This document shows positions 18,359 to 26,745 of a DNA stretch of 64,000 nt, one piece after another. This stretch comes from Sphingomonas carotinifaciens (lineage in GTDB: Bacteria > Pseudomonadota > Alphaproteobacteria > Sphingomonadales > Sphingomonadaceae). The stretch covers positions 1,141,001-1,205,000 of the forward strand of contig NZ_WSUT01000005.1 of assembly GCF_009789535.1 (NCBI RefSeq), read 5' to 3'. A program made the translations under genes and the position numbers. The notes beneath the pieces were generated by a model. It worked only from the letters and a program-made list of their open reading frames with translations, was not told where the DNA came from and made no database searches. Numbering within the stretch: the stretch's first letter is position 1; each line of letters starts with the position of its first letter.

Positions 18359-18859
18359 TCAGGCCAGCCCCGCGCCCAGCACGTAGAGCAGCTTTGCGTC
18401 GATCCCCAGTCCTTCGTCGCGCTTCTGCGCGATGAAGGCGGGCACCTCGGCCAGCGGTACGCGGTGGACGGTGATGTTCTCGCCCTCGTGCCCGCCGCCG
18501 TCCGACACGCGCGCCAGCCCGGTCGCACGAACGAGGTTGAACCCTTCGGACGACATGCCGGGCGACGAATAGAAGAAGCCCAAATCCTCGATCCGCTCCG
18601 GCCGGTAGCCGGTTTCCTCCTCCAGTTCGCGCGCGGCGGCGTCGGTCGTCGCTTCGCCGGCATCCTCGTCGCCGACCAGTCCGGCCGGCAGCTCCAGGCA
18701 GGCGCGGCCGATCGGTATCCGGTGCTGCTCGACCAGGATCAGGTGGCCCTCATGCACCGCGACGATCACCGCGGCGCCGATGCCGCCGCGCCGCGCGACA
18801 TATTCCCACGTGCCTTCCTTGTGCGCGGCCAGGTATTTTCCTTCCCAGACGACGCTCAC
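18359..18859 (-). CDS. Nudix hydrolase, ADP-ribose pyrophosphatase-like
   Basis: This 166-residue enzyme should cleave ADP-ribose or a similar nucleoside diphosphate derivative. The full Nudix box is present: G-x5-E-x7-REL-EEE-TGY in residues 62-84, preceded by ELPAGLVGDED, which is typical of the NudF/ADPRase group. SSPGMSSEGFNL further on also matches that group. The ATG overlaps the stop of the upstream TPM gene (ATGA), making it the last gene of the lemA-TPM-TPM-nudix operon. Substrate is inferred from subgroup only. Confidence 0.88.
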   Translation of the reverse strand: MSVVWEGKYLAAHKEGTWEYVARRGGIGAAVIVAVHEGHLILVEQHRIPIGRACLELPAGLVGDEDAGEATTDAAARELEEETGYRPERIEDLGFFYSSPGMSSEGFNLVRATGLARVSDGGGHEGENITVHRVPLAEVPAFIAQKRDEGLGIDAKLLYVLGAGLA

Positions 18860-19524
18860 AGTTCGATCAACCTGTCGGGCAATTCGTTCACGTCATTCTC
18901 CTTGGATGGGATGCGTTCGGCCAGGATCGCGCCGATCCGCTCGACCGCGGCGACGATCCCGTCCGCCGGGCGCCCGGCCCGCATCTTGGCCAGCAGAGGC
19001 GCCAGCGCCTCGCCCCAGCATTCGGGCGAGACATGGTCGTGGATCGCGGCGTCGGCGATGATCTCGGCGCGGTGTTCCTCGGCGGACACGTAGAGCAGCA
19101 CGCCGGTCCGCCCCTTGGTCCGCTTCTCGGCCCCTGCCCGAAACAGCGCCAATGCCTGCCGATGCACGCGCCGCGTCTTGGTGCGCCCCGGTGTCAGCGC
19201 CAGCCTCAAAGGCCGCCACGCCAGCAGCAGGCGTGCGCCCATAAAGGTCAGCGTCGCCAGCACCAGCGCGATCAGCATCAGGGTGCGCGGGGAGGGGGCT
19301 TCGTCCCAGGGCTCGAAGGTCGCGTGCACCGCCTCGGCCATGCCCGGCACGCTGGCGAGCAGCGCCAGCATCAGCAGCATGGCGAGCACCGACCATTGCA
19401 ATGCCGCATCGTGATAGGCGTCCGACCGGCGCGCCAGCACCGTCACGATCTCGCCCGCGGTGTTTGCCTCCGCACGGGCAACCGCCCCGGCGACGCGCGC
19501 ATGATCCGTGTCGCTCAGCCGCAT
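18856..19524 (-). CDS. TPM-domain membrane protein
   Basis: The 222-residue protein starts MRLSDTDHARVAGAVARAE and carries a TPM-type domain (ANTAGEIVTVLARRSDAYHD near residue 20; GVLLYVSAEEHRAEIIAD in the C-terminal half). Two hydrophobic spans lie between these halves (about residues 42-62 and 80-100). The longer in-frame reading upstream is an arginine-rich shadow of the neighbour's glycine tail and is rejected. Its ATG overlaps the preceding TPM stop (TGATG). TPM proteins near LemA are thought to act in membrane or photosystem-like quality control, without an established bacterial reaction. Confidence 0.8.
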   Translation of the reverse strand: MRLSDTDHARVAGAVARAEANTAGEIVTVLARRSDAYHDAALQWSVLAMLLMLALLASVPGMAEAVHATFEPWDEAPSPRTLMLIALVLATLTFMGARLLLAWRPLRLALTPGRTKTRRVHRQALALFRAGAEKRTKGRTGVLLYVSAEEHRAEIIADAAIHDHVSPECWGEALAPLLAKMRAGRPADGIVAAVERIGAILAERIPSKENDVNELPDRLIEL

Positions 19525-20378
19525 CACCAACTCCCCGAAGCGCCGCCGCCGCCGCCCGATCCGCCGCCACCGCCGGTAAACCCGCCGCCCATCCAGCCCC
19601 CACCGCCGCCGCCGGACGAGCCGCCACCCCATCCGCCACCGCCGCCGCCACCCCGGCCGGCTTCCCGCCCGATCTCGTTGGCGATGCTCCACAGAATCAC
19701 CGGCATCATCCCGCTATCCCCGCGATATCGCCGGCCTTTCACGCCCCGCCGACCGACAAAGGACATCAACACGGCAAAGCCGATGATCCCCCAGAAGATG
19801 AGGCCGATGGGAACGTTGCCCTGTTCGCGCGTCCGCCCGCGCTGCGCCGCATCGAACGTCTTTGCGGCCTCCGCCACCTTTGCCTTTGCTTCCGCGTCTG
19901 GACGGGCCAGCTGTTCGGCCAGCGCATCGGCACCCGCCACGACACCACCGGGCAGGTCCCCCGCCTTGAAGCGCGGTATGATGTCTTGCCGGATGACGTT
20001 GCCGGAAAACGCGTCGGTCAGAACGGGCTCCAGACCGTACCCCACTTCGACCCGAACCTTGCGCTCACCAGGCGCCACCAGCAGGATCGCACCGTTATTG
20101 GCGTCCTTCAGCCCGACCCCCCAGGCGCGCAGCAGGCGGTAGCCGTAATCTTCGATCGGATAGCCTTGAAGGTCGGGGATGGTGGCCACGACGAGCTGTC
20201 GCCCGGTCTGCTGCTGAAGCGCCTCGAGCCGCTGCCGGACCTGTGTTTCCCGTGCGGGCGGCAGCACATCCGCCGCGTCGACCACCAGGCCGCTGAACTT
20301 CGGAAAGGTTTGTGCCTGCGCTGTCGTTGCGACGAGGCACAGCCCTGTCAGCATCGTCAGCCGGCGCAGCGGGACCAT
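19524..20378 (-). CDS. TPM-domain protein with glycine-rich tail (YgcG family)
   Basis: The 284-residue protein has a signal peptide (LTGLCLVATTAQAQ), then a TPM domain (FSGLVVDAADVLPP, LVVATIPDLQGYPIEDYGYRLLRAW, GAILLVAPGERKVRVEVGYGLE), a membrane span (IGLIFWGIIGFAVLMSFV near residue 195), and a C-terminal tail of about 55 residues made almost only of Gly with Ser, Trp and Phe. The layout signal-TPM-TM-glycine tail is standard for the family next to lemA. It is 5 bp after lemA and overlaps the second TPM gene. The precise role is unknown. Confidence 0.88.
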   Translation of the reverse strand: MVPLRRLTMLTGLCLVATTAQAQTFPKFSGLVVDAADVLPPARETQVRQRLEALQQQTGRQLVVATIPDLQGYPIEDYGYRLLRAWGVGLKDANNGAILLVAPGERKVRVEVGYGLEPVLTDAFSGNVIRQDIIPRFKAGDLPGGVVAGADALAEQLARPDAEAKAKVAEAAKTFDAAQRGRTREQGNVPIGLIFWGIIGFAVLMSFVGRRGVKGRRYRGDSGMMPVILWSIANEIGREAGRGGGGGGGWGGGSSGGGGGGWMGGGFTGGGGGSGGGGGASGSW

Positions 20379-20383
20379 CGCGA

Positions 20384-20971
20384 TCAGCCGCCGAAATCCA
20401 CTTTGGGCGCGTTCTCGGCACCCGGCGTCGTTGCCTGATAGGGGACCATCGGCTTGGCTCCGTAGAACACACGCGCCCCGACCGCATCGGGGAAGGTACG
20501 GATGCGCGTGTTATACTCCTGCACGGCCTTGTTATAGTCGAGGATCGCGATGTTGATGCGGTTTTCGGTGCCTTCCAACTGGTCCATGAAGGTCGCAAAA
20601 TTGTTCTGGCTCTTGAGTTCGGGATAAGCCTCGACATTGGCGAGCAGCCGCCCCAATGAGCCGTTCAACTGCCCCTGCGCCGCCTGGAACTGCGCCATCT
20701 TCGCCGGGTCGGTCAGCTCATCCCCCGTCACCTGCACCTGCGTCGCCCGTGCCCGCGCCGCGATCACGTCCGTCAATATCTGCCGCTCGGATGCCGCAGC
20801 ACCCTTCACCGTCGCTTCCAGATTGGGGATGAGGCTTGCGCGGCGTTGATAGGCGGCCTGCACGTCGGCCCACTTGGCCTTGGCATTTTCCTCGGAGGTC
20901 GGCACGCTGTTGAGGCCACAACCGGCCAGCGACGCGGCGGCCATGATGGTAAGCGGGGCGCGAAACTTCAT
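20384..20971 (-). CDS. LemA family lipoprotein
   Basis: The 195-residue product starts with a lipoprotein signal (lipobox SLAGC), then the LemA core with KAKWADVQAAYQRRASLIPNL near residue 35 and AYPELKSQNNFATFMDQLEGTENRI near residue 120. It ends with VPYQATTPG. LemA proteins are membrane-attached helical proteins of unknown reaction, nearly always encoded with TPM-domain genes, as here. The start at 20971 has AGGAG upstream; the longer ATG at 21070 overlaps mscL. It heads the lemA-TPM-TPM-nudix operon and is divergent from mscL. Confidence 0.92.
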   Translation of the reverse strand: MKFRAPLTIMAAASLAGCGLNSVPTSEENAKAKWADVQAAYQRRASLIPNLEATVKGAAASERQILTDVIAARARATQVQVTGDELTDPAKMAQFQAAQGQLNGSLGRLLANVEAYPELKSQNNFATFMDQLEGTENRINIAILDYNKAVQEYNTRIRTFPDAVGARVFYGAKPMVPYQATTPGAENAPKVDFGG

Positions 20972-21076
20972 CGACGGGTCTCCTGAACCTGTATCGTTCC
21001 TATAGGACAGTCGGCAGGCTTGGCGAAAGCAATATCCAGGGTTAACCTTGCCCACAGCAATAGGGAGCAAGCGTCG

Positions 21077-21562
21077 ATGGCGGGACTCTTCAAGGAATTC
21101 CAGACCTTTATCGCGCGCGGCAACGTGCTCGACCTGGCGGTCGGCGTTATCATCGGCGGCGCGTTTGGCGGTATCACCAAGTCACTGACTGATGATGTCA
21201 TCATGCCGGTTGTCGGCTGGATCTTCGGGGGTTTCGATTTTTCGAGCTACTTCTTTCGGCTCGGACCGATTCCGGCCAGCTATCGCGGTTCGCCGGACAG
21301 CTATGCCGCGCTGAAGGCGGCGGGAGTGCCGCTGCTGGGGTATGGCGAGTTCATCACCGTCGTCATCAACTTCGTGATCCTGGCCTTCATCGTCTTCATG
21401 CTGGTACGCAGCGTCAACCGGCTGGTCGCGCTGGCCGAACATGAGAAAAAGCAGGGAACGGCGCCGCCGGCGGCCGATCCTGCCGACGTGGTGCTGTTGC
21501 GCGAAATCCGCGACGAGTTGCGCAGCCGGTCGACGCCGCCCACCGCATCCGAGCCCCGTTAG
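21077..21562 (+). CDS. mscL: Large-conductance mechanosensitive channel
   Basis: MscL opens under membrane tension to release solutes in hypo-osmotic shock. The 161-residue protein begins MAGLFKEFQTFIARGNVLDLAVGVIIGGAFG, the conserved first helix and pore span, and the second span is INFVILAFIVFMLVRSVNR. It is longer than the 136-residue E. coli form because of a periplasmic loop of about 40 residues rich in Gly, Pro and Tyr. The start at 21077 has GGGAGCAAG upstream. It converges with, and overlaps by 4 bp, the Rrf2 gene. Confidence 0.95.
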   Translation: MAGLFKEFQTFIARGNVLDLAVGVIIGGAFGGITKSLTDDVIMPVVGWIFGGFDFSSYFFRLGPIPASYRGSPDSYAALKAAGVPLLGYGEFITVVINFVILAFIVFMLVRSVNRLVALAEHEKKQGTAPPAADPADVVLLREIRDELRSRSTPPTASEPR

Positions 21563-21990
21563 GCGGCGGCGAGGGATTTCGCGGTCGCGTCGGCCAGACT
21601 GGTCCCGTCCAGGATGCGTGCGGTTTCATCACGCACGCGTGCCATCGCATGCCGGATCGCGCAGTCTGCCTCCGACTTGCAATCGGTGCATGGGCGATAC
21701 GCGGTGCGGCTGACGCATGGAACGAGCGCAAGCGGACCCTCGATGATGCGAATGATGTCGCCGAGAGAGATCAGGTGCGCGGGGCGCGACAGGCGATATC
21801 CGCCCATCTTGCCGCGATGGCTGTCGAGCAGCCCCGCACCACGCAGATCCGCCAGGATCAGCTCAAGGAACTTGCGCGGCACGTTCGCCTCCGCCGCGAT
21901 CCGCGTCATGGAGGTGGGCGGGGAGCCCGGTTGGGCTTGCGCCAGGAACAGCATCGCACGCAGCGCGTAACGGGAACGCTGGGTCAACAT
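21559..21990 (-). CDS. Rrf2 family transcriptional regulator with cysteine cluster
   Basis: This 143-residue regulator begins MLTQRSRYALRAMLFLAQ and has the winged-helix DNA-binding domain (TSMTRIAAEANVPRKFLELILADLRGAGLL, with the typical KMGGYRLSRP wing). C-terminal to it are four cysteines (CVSRTAYRPC-TDC-KSEADC, about residues 90-110), close to the IscR/NsrR cluster region, so an iron-sulfur sensor is likely. Other in-frame starts lie at 22002 and 22020. No isc or suf gene is adjacent, so its target is not given by context; the ssrA gene is divergent. Confidence 0.88.
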   Translation of the reverse strand: MLTQRSRYALRAMLFLAQAQPGSPPTSMTRIAAEANVPRKFLELILADLRGAGLLDSHRGKMGGYRLSRPAHLISLGDIIRIIEGPLALVPCVSRTAYRPCTDCKSEADCAIRHAMARVRDETARILDGTSLADATAKSLAAA

Positions 21991-22031
21991 GGTGCTTCCC
22001 ATGAACCCAAATTGGGGCAAGCGAAAGGCAT

Positions 22032-22060
22032 TTGCGCTCCGCTTCTCCGATCCCTATATC
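22032..22060 (+). promoter_or_regulatory. Candidate sigma-70 promoter of ssrA
   Basis: TTGCGC (22032-22037) and TATATC (22055-22060) are 17 bp apart and about 10 bp ahead of the first bases of the permuted tmRNA precursor. This is a pattern match without transcript data. Confidence 0.5.
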
Positions 22061-22066
22061 GCTCCC

Positions 22067-22434
22067 GTCGGGTTCACCCGACTATGGCGATAAATTGCGG
22101 CGTATAATAGACGCAGCGGACCCGGGGGCAGTACCCGGCGGCTCCACCATCGCAGCTGACGTAAGGGATTCGCCATGGCGAGTTTCGTGCGACCAGCGTC
22201 GCTGATGGGGCCGAACCAGGATCGACGTGTGTTGAAAAGCGCTGTTTTCGTTCGGAATGGGACCACCGTGACGGCCCATATATACAAGTGCCAACGATAA
22301 CGAGGCTCTTGCGATTGCCGCGTAATTTGAACCTCACGGTTTAAATTACATCGGACAAAAGCGCGGTTGGGCTGCACCGGGCAACAGAAGCAGACACCGG
22401 CGGTACGGGGGGCACCGAGCAACAGAAGCTCCCC
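22067..22434 (+). ncRNA. ssrA: Circularly permuted (two-piece) transfer-messenger RNA
   Basis: tmRNA rescues stalled ribosomes and tags the nascent protein for proteolysis. The gene is permuted: the acceptor piece comes first and ends CGGCTCC-A-CCA at 22139-22149, with a T-arm of CCGGG, loop GGCAGTA and CCCGG. After a 57-bp spacer the coding piece starts GGGGCCG at 22207-22213, which pairs with CGGCTCC to form the 7-bp acceptor stem. GACCAGGATCGACGTGTG-like bases follow. The tag reading frame at 22290-22325 encodes ANDNEALAIAA and a TAA stop. The outer ends are approximate. The region has lower GC than its surroundings, as expected for a structured RNA. Confidence 0.95.
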
Positions 22435-22511
22435 ACTTCCTCATATCTGGTGTCGTGATACGTCCGCGGGCATGGTGGCGTGCTGAATGGGTGCATGATA
22501 AGCCGCGACGC

Positions 22512-23774
22512 ATGGCCGATATCGATAGTCCGTTCGAGATGATCGCTGCAATGGCGGCACGTGCGCGCCGCGCGTCAAGCGCGCTCGCCCATCAGCCGAC
22601 TTCTGCCAAGGCAAATGGCCTTCGCGCAGCCGCCGAGGCCGTACGCGCGGATTTGGCTGGGATCCTCCTGGCCAATTCCGAGGATATGGCACGGGCTGAG
22701 GCCAACGATCTGTCCGGCGCGATGCAGGACCGGTTGCGACTGGATGCCCGACGTGTTGAGGCTATTGCGGATGCCATTAAAGCAGTGGCGGCGTTGCCTG
22801 ACCCGGTGGGTGAAGTGATCGACACGCGCACCCGCCCCAACGGGCTGGAACTCACACGTGTGCGCGTGCCGCTGGGCGTGCTGGGCATCATCTATGAAAG
22901 TCGGCCGAACGTGACGGCGGATGCCGCGGCGCTGGCGGTGATGTCCGGCAATGCCGCAATCCTGCGCGGCGGTTCCGAAGCGGCGCACAGCAACCGGGCG
23001 ATCCATGCGGCTTTCACAAACGGCCTTACCGAAGCTGGCCTGCCGACGGATGTGGTGCAATTGGTATCGACCACGGACCGGGCCGCGGTCGGCGCGATGC
23101 TCGCCGCGGAAGGCGCGATCGACCTGATTATTCCGCGGGGGGGGAAGAGCCTGGTGGCGCGGGTGAAGGCCGAGGCGCGGGTTCCGGTACTGGCGCATCT
23201 GGATGGCATCAACCATGTCTATGTCGATGGATCGGCAGACGAAAACATGGCCGGCCGGATCGTGCGCGATGCCAAGTTGCGGCGCACCGGAATCTGCGGC
23301 GCGATGGAAACGCTGTTGATCGACCGCAGTTACCGCGACGTGGCGGGGCTGGTACGGGTCCTTAGCGGGGGCGGATGCGAGGTACGGGGCGACGGACGCA
23401 TTCGCACGCTGGTGCCCGAGGTGGCCGCCGCCGCACCCGAGGATTGGGACACCGAATATCTGGACGCGATCGCGTCGGTCGCGCTGGTCGACGGGCTGGA
23501 CGGCGCGCTGGCGCATATCGGGGCGCATTCCTCCGGCCATACCGATGCGATCGTCGCCGAAGATCAGGACGTGGCGGAGCGCTTCCTGGCGCAGGTCGAC
23601 AGCGCGATCGTGCTGTGGAATGCGTCCACCCAGTTCGCGGATGGCGGCGAATTCGGATTGGGCGCGGAGATCGGCATCGCGACGGGGCGCCTGCACGCGC
23701 GTGGGCCCGTCGCGCTGGAGGGCCTGACGACATATAAATGGGTCGGCCGCGGGAGCGGGCAGATCCGCGGGTGA
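22512..23774 (+). CDS. proA: Glutamate-5-semialdehyde dehydrogenase (gamma-glutamyl phosphate reductase)
   Basis: ProA reduces gamma-glutamyl phosphate to glutamate semialdehyde in proline synthesis. The 420-residue product has VPLGVLGIIYESRPNVTADA, GGSEAAHSN, the nucleotide-binding DLIIPRGGKSLV, the catalytic cysteine in RRTGICGAMETLL (about residue 262), and the end FGLGAEIGIATGRLHARGP. The ATG at 22512 (MADIDSPFEM) is chosen over 22455, which lies only some 20 bp after the tmRNA. The proB partner is not in the window. Its stop overlaps the nadD start. Confidence 0.96.
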   Translation: MADIDSPFEMIAAMAARARRASSALAHQPTSAKANGLRAAAEAVRADLAGILLANSEDMARAEANDLSGAMQDRLRLDARRVEAIADAIKAVAALPDPVGEVIDTRTRPNGLELTRVRVPLGVLGIIYESRPNVTADAAALAVMSGNAAILRGGSEAAHSNRAIHAAFTNGLTEAGLPTDVVQLVSTTDRAAVGAMLAAEGAIDLIIPRGGKSLVARVKAEARVPVLAHLDGINHVYVDGSADENMAGRIVRDAKLRRTGICGAMETLLIDRSYRDVAGLVRVLSGGGCEVRGDGRIRTLVPEVAAAAPEDWDTEYLDAIASVALVDGLDGALAHIGAHSSGHTDAIVAEDQDVAERFLAQVDSAIVLWNASTQFADGGEFGLGAEIGIATGRLHARGPVALEGLTTYKWVGRGSGQIRG

Positions 23775-24370
23775 GCCGGCCACGCTATGTCGGCCTGCTC
23801 GGCGGATCGTTCAATCCGGCGCACAAGGGGCATCGCGGCATCAGCCTGAACGCGATCCGCGCGCTGAAGCTGGATGAAGTGTGGTGGATGGTCTCGCCCG
23901 GCAATCCGTTGAAGGAGGGCGCGACGGACATGGCGCCGCTGGCCGCACGCCTGGCATCGGCGCGCCGGATGGCACGCCGCGCCCCCATCCGCGCAAGCGC
24001 GATCGAAACCCGGCTGGGCACGCGCTACACCGTGGACACCATCCGCAAACTGATCCGCCGATACCCCGACATCCGCTTCATCTGGCTGATGGGGAGCGAC
24101 AATCTTGCGCAGTTTCACCGCTGGCGCGATTGGCGCACCATTGCCCGCGCAATCCCGATTGCGGTTGTCGCGCGTCCGGGATACACTACATCGGCCCAAT
24201 CGGCACCCGCCATGGGCTGGTTCCGGCGCTTTGAACGGCGCCCGGACCAGGCGACGAACTGGATGACGTGGAGACGGCCGGCCCTTGTGCTGTTGCGCTT
24301 TCGCCCCGACCCCATTTCCGCCACGGGCGTACGTGCCCGCGATCCAGACTGGCATGTGCGTAAAGTTTAA
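23771..24370 (+). CDS. nadD: Nicotinate-nucleotide adenylyltransferase
   Basis: NadD adenylates nicotinate mononucleotide in NAD synthesis. The 199-residue protein has the nucleotidyltransferase signature GGSFNPAHKGHRGIS (residues 10-24), then WWMVSPGNPLK, TRYTVDTIRKL and FIWLMGSDNLAQFHRW, which are diagnostic. The start is a GTG overlapping the proA stop (GTGA), indicating translational coupling. The C-terminal ISATGVRARD occupies the usual ISST-x-R position. It continues the proA-nadD-rsfS-rlmH run. Confidence 0.95.
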   Translation: MSRPRYVGLLGGSFNPAHKGHRGISLNAIRALKLDEVWWMVSPGNPLKEGATDMAPLAARLASARRMARRAPIRASAIETRLGTRYTVDTIRKLIRRYPDIRFIWLMGSDNLAQFHRWRDWRTIARAIPIAVVARPGYTTSAQSAPAMGWFRRFERRPDQATNWMTWRRPALVLLRFRPDPISATGVRARDPDWHVRKV

Positions 24371-24399
24371 GCATGCCGTCGTCCAACCCAGGAGCTAAC

Positions 24400-24801
24400 T
24401 TGGCCACTTCCCCCCAATCGCCCAAGCCGTCCGACGCCGCAGAGGTCGAGGCGCTGCACCGCCTGATCCTCGCCTCGCTGGACGACGACCAGGCGGTGGA
24501 GACCGTTTCGATCCCGCTGGCGGGCAAGTCCTCGATCGCCGACTATATGGTGATCGCCAGCGGACGTTCGACCCGGCAGGTCGCATCGATGGCGACGAAA
24601 CTGGCCGAGAAGATCAAGGCCGAATTCGGCCGGATCGTACGGATCGAGGGGCTGCAGACCGCCGACTGGGTGCTGCTCGATGCGAATGACGTGATCGTGC
24701 ACCTGTTCAGGCCCGAGGTTCGGACCTTCTACAATCTGGAGCGGATGTGGGCGTTCGGCGATGCGCCGGCGGCCGCCCCGACGCCTGCCCCCCAAGCCTG
24801 A
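24400..24801 (+). CDS. rsfS: Ribosome silencing factor
   Basis: RsfS binds ribosomal protein uL14 and blocks subunit joining when nutrients are short. The 133-residue form has the core LDDDQAVETVSIPLAGKSS, ADYMVIASGRSTRQV, and DWVLLDANDVIVHLFRPEVR, followed by FYNLERMW. The start is decided by a clean AGGAG (24390-24394) five bases before a TTG at 24400; the ATG at 24373 lacks such a site. It lies between nadD and rlmH, the conserved bacterial order. The C-terminal tail is Ala/Pro-rich. Confidence 0.94.
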   Translation: MATSPQSPKPSDAAEVEALHRLILASLDDDQAVETVSIPLAGKSSIADYMVIASGRSTRQVASMATKLAEKIKAEFGRIVRIEGLQTADWVLLDANDVIVHLFRPEVRTFYNLERMWAFGDAPAAAPTPAPQA

Positions 24802-24814
24802 CGCTTCACCGCCC

Positions 24815-25237
24815 GTGTTGCTGCACATCGTCGCACGCGGGCGAATCGGACGTTCGCCCGAGGCGGAACTGGTCGACCGCTATCTGAAGCGGATCGCCTG
24901 GCCAACGCGCGTCACCGAACTGCCCGATACGGGCGGCCGCGTGCCGCCGCGCGAAGGGCAGAGCCGGCTGATCCTGCTGGACGAAAAGGGCGAGAACCTG
25001 CCCTCCATGGCCTTTGCCGAGCGGCTGGGTCGCTGGCGTGACGATGGGGTGCGCGAGGTGCGCTTCATGCTGGGCGCTGCGGACGGCTTCGACGATGCGG
25101 CGCGGGCCGAGGCCGACCTGCTGCTGTCGTTCGGGCGCGCGACATGGCCGCACCTGATGGCACGCGCGATGCTGGCCGAGCAACTGTTCCGCGCGACCAG
25201 CATCCTGGCCAATCATCCCTATCACCGCGAAGGCTGA
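24815..25237 (+). CDS. rlmH: 23S rRNA pseudouridine-1915 N3-methyltransferase
   Basis: RlmH methylates pseudouridine 1915 in helix 69 of 23S rRNA using SAM. The 140-residue product starts MLLHIVARGRIGRSPEAELVD and shows LILLDEKGENLPS, FMLGAADGFDD (the SAM knot) and HLMARAMLAEQLFRA, ending HPYHREG, all invariant for the family. The GTG at 24815 gives this N-terminus; the ATG at 24761 would read through the rsfS tail. It is 13 bp after rsfS. Confidence 0.95.
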   Translation: MLLHIVARGRIGRSPEAELVDRYLKRIAWPTRVTELPDTGGRVPPREGQSRLILLDEKGENLPSMAFAERLGRWRDDGVREVRFMLGAADGFDDAARAEADLLLSFGRATWPHLMARAMLAEQLFRATSILANHPYHREG

Positions 25238-25238
25238 C

Positions 25239-26402
25239 ATGCGGGTCGCATTCGGTTTCTCGCTGGCGCTGATCCTGGCGGGGAGCGGTGCGGCGCGGGT
25301 GCCCGATGCGGCGGAGCAGGCGCGGCGGCTGGCGGCGGCGAAGCGGGCGGCGGTGGTGGCGCAGGACCGGGCGGTGCAGTTGATGGCGGATGCGGCGCGG
25401 GTGCGCGGCGTGGCCGAGCGGGCCGAGGTGCGCGAGCGTGCGATGGCGGCACGGGTCGAGGCGGCGGCGGCGGATGTGCGCGCGGCCGAGGCGAGGGTCG
25501 CGTTGATCGACCGTCTGCGCGAAGCGCGCGAGGCCCGGCTGGCGGATGCGCAGACGCCGGTCGCGCGCCTGTTGGCGGCGATGCAGGGGCTGGCGGTGCG
25601 GCCGATGGCGGCGACGCTGGTGCAACCGGGATCGGTCAGCGATCTGGTGCATGGCCGCGCGGTACTGGCCAGCACCCTGCCGGCGATCCGCACCCGGACC
25701 GAGGCCGTGCGGCGCGGCATCGCCGCGGCGCGGGTGATGCGTGCGCGTGCCGAAGTGGCGGCACAGGCGCTGGTCGCCGGGCGCCGCAAGCTGGAGGGCG
25801 CGCGCCGCGAACTGGCCGACACCGCCGCCGGTCACCGCGCGCGGGCGGAGGCGATCGGCCAGACCGCGATCGGCGAGGCGGACCGCGCGCTGGCGATGGG
25901 CGAGGCGGCCCGCGACCTGGTCGACCGCATGGCGCAGGATGGCGCGGCCCAAACCACGGCGAGCGATCTTGCCGCGCTGCCCGTGCCCCTGGCGCGACCA
26001 TTGGCGCCGGGGGTGACGGGATCGGTGCCGGAGCCCGGAACCTACCGATTGCCGGTGCGCGACGCGCGGCTGGTCAGCGGGTTTGGCGAGCTATCCCCCG
26101 CTGGGGTGCGGGCACGCGGACTGACCCTGGTCACGGAGCCACGGGCGACGGTGATGGCGCCGGCGGACGGCCTGGTGCGCTATGCCCGGCGCTACCGCGG
26201 CTATGGCGATATCGTGATCCTGGATCACGGTGGGGGGTGGACGAGCCTGGTCACCGGATTGGGCGCGCTGGCGGTACGGCCGGGTATGCGCGTGACGGCG
26301 GGAACGCCGCTTGGCCGTGCCGGTGGGGACGAGACGCCGCGTGTGTCGGTGGAGTTGCGGCGGCGGGGGCAGCCGGTGGATATCGCGGCGTTGTTGGGGT
26401 GA
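25239..26402 (+). CDS. EnvC-like murein hydrolase activator with degenerate LytM domain
   Basis: The 387-residue exported protein has a signal peptide (MRVAFGFSLALILAGSGAA), a long Ala/Arg/Glu-rich coiled coil (residues 25-230) and a C-terminal M23/LytM-type domain (residues 265-387; VSGFGELSPAGVRARGLTL, APADGLVRYARRYRGYGDIVILDHGGGWTSLVTGL). The zinc ligands of active M23 enzymes are missing: HRGID is RARGL and the final HFE-type motif is SVELR. That fits an EnvC- or NlpD-like activator of amidases, not a peptidase. It starts 1 bp after the rlmH stop. The downstream ctpA follows after about 900 bp of repeats. Confidence 0.88.
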   Translation: MRVAFGFSLALILAGSGAARVPDAAEQARRLAAAKRAAVVAQDRAVQLMADAARVRGVAERAEVRERAMAARVEAAAADVRAAEARVALIDRLREAREARLADAQTPVARLLAAMQGLAVRPMAATLVQPGSVSDLVHGRAVLASTLPAIRTRTEAVRRGIAAARVMRARAEVAAQALVAGRRKLEGARRELADTAAGHRARAEAIGQTAIGEADRALAMGEAARDLVDRMAQDGAAQTTASDLAALPVPLARPLAPGVTGSVPEPGTYRLPVRDARLVSGFGELSPAGVRARGLTLVTEPRATVMAPADGLVRYARRYRGYGDIVILDHGGGWTSLVTGLGALAVRPGMRVTAGTPLGRAGGDETPRVSVELRRRGQPVDIAALLG

Positions 26403-26501
26403 GAGTGCAACGCGGGCGTGATGGGGACGTGTCGCGGTCTTCAATAATCGATCACGCGCGAACTCGACGTACAGACAAGGTCGTCAGTGCTTGAGCCGGA
26501 T

Positions 26502-26699
26502 GACGTGAGGTTTGATTATCATCCGTTCGTCTCGAGTAGCCGTCGAGTAGCGGCAGAGCCGCGTATCGAGACGGTGTATCGAGAGACAGGTTGGCTCGCG
26601 CGGCGGTACCTCGATACGAGCTCTCGATACGCTCCTGCGGAGCTACTCGATCTCTACTCGGCACGAACGGGTCAAGGTAAAATCATCACGGTCGAGTAA
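26502..26699. repeat. Long palindromic intergenic repeat, family A copy 1
   Basis: The element begins GACGTGAGGTTTGATTATCA and ends GGTAAAATCATCACGGTCGA. It is an imperfect long inverted repeat: CCGTTCGT, CGAGTAG and GTATCGAGA blocks on the left return inverted on the right (CTACTCGATCTCTACTCGGC ACGAACGG). The centre is GAGCTC flanked by TCGATAC repeats. A second copy is at 46942-47198. Small reading frames inside it are produced by the repeat and are not genes. Confidence 0.9.
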
Positions 26700-26745
26700 A
26701 TTGCGCGTTGGATCTGCATCACACATCCGTATCCATCCGATCGGC

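Noticed and set aside
26487..26699. A 70-codon plus-strand frame inside the repeat.
   Set aside because: The reading frame is made by the palindromic repeat family, and copy 2 at 46.9 kb does not keep it.
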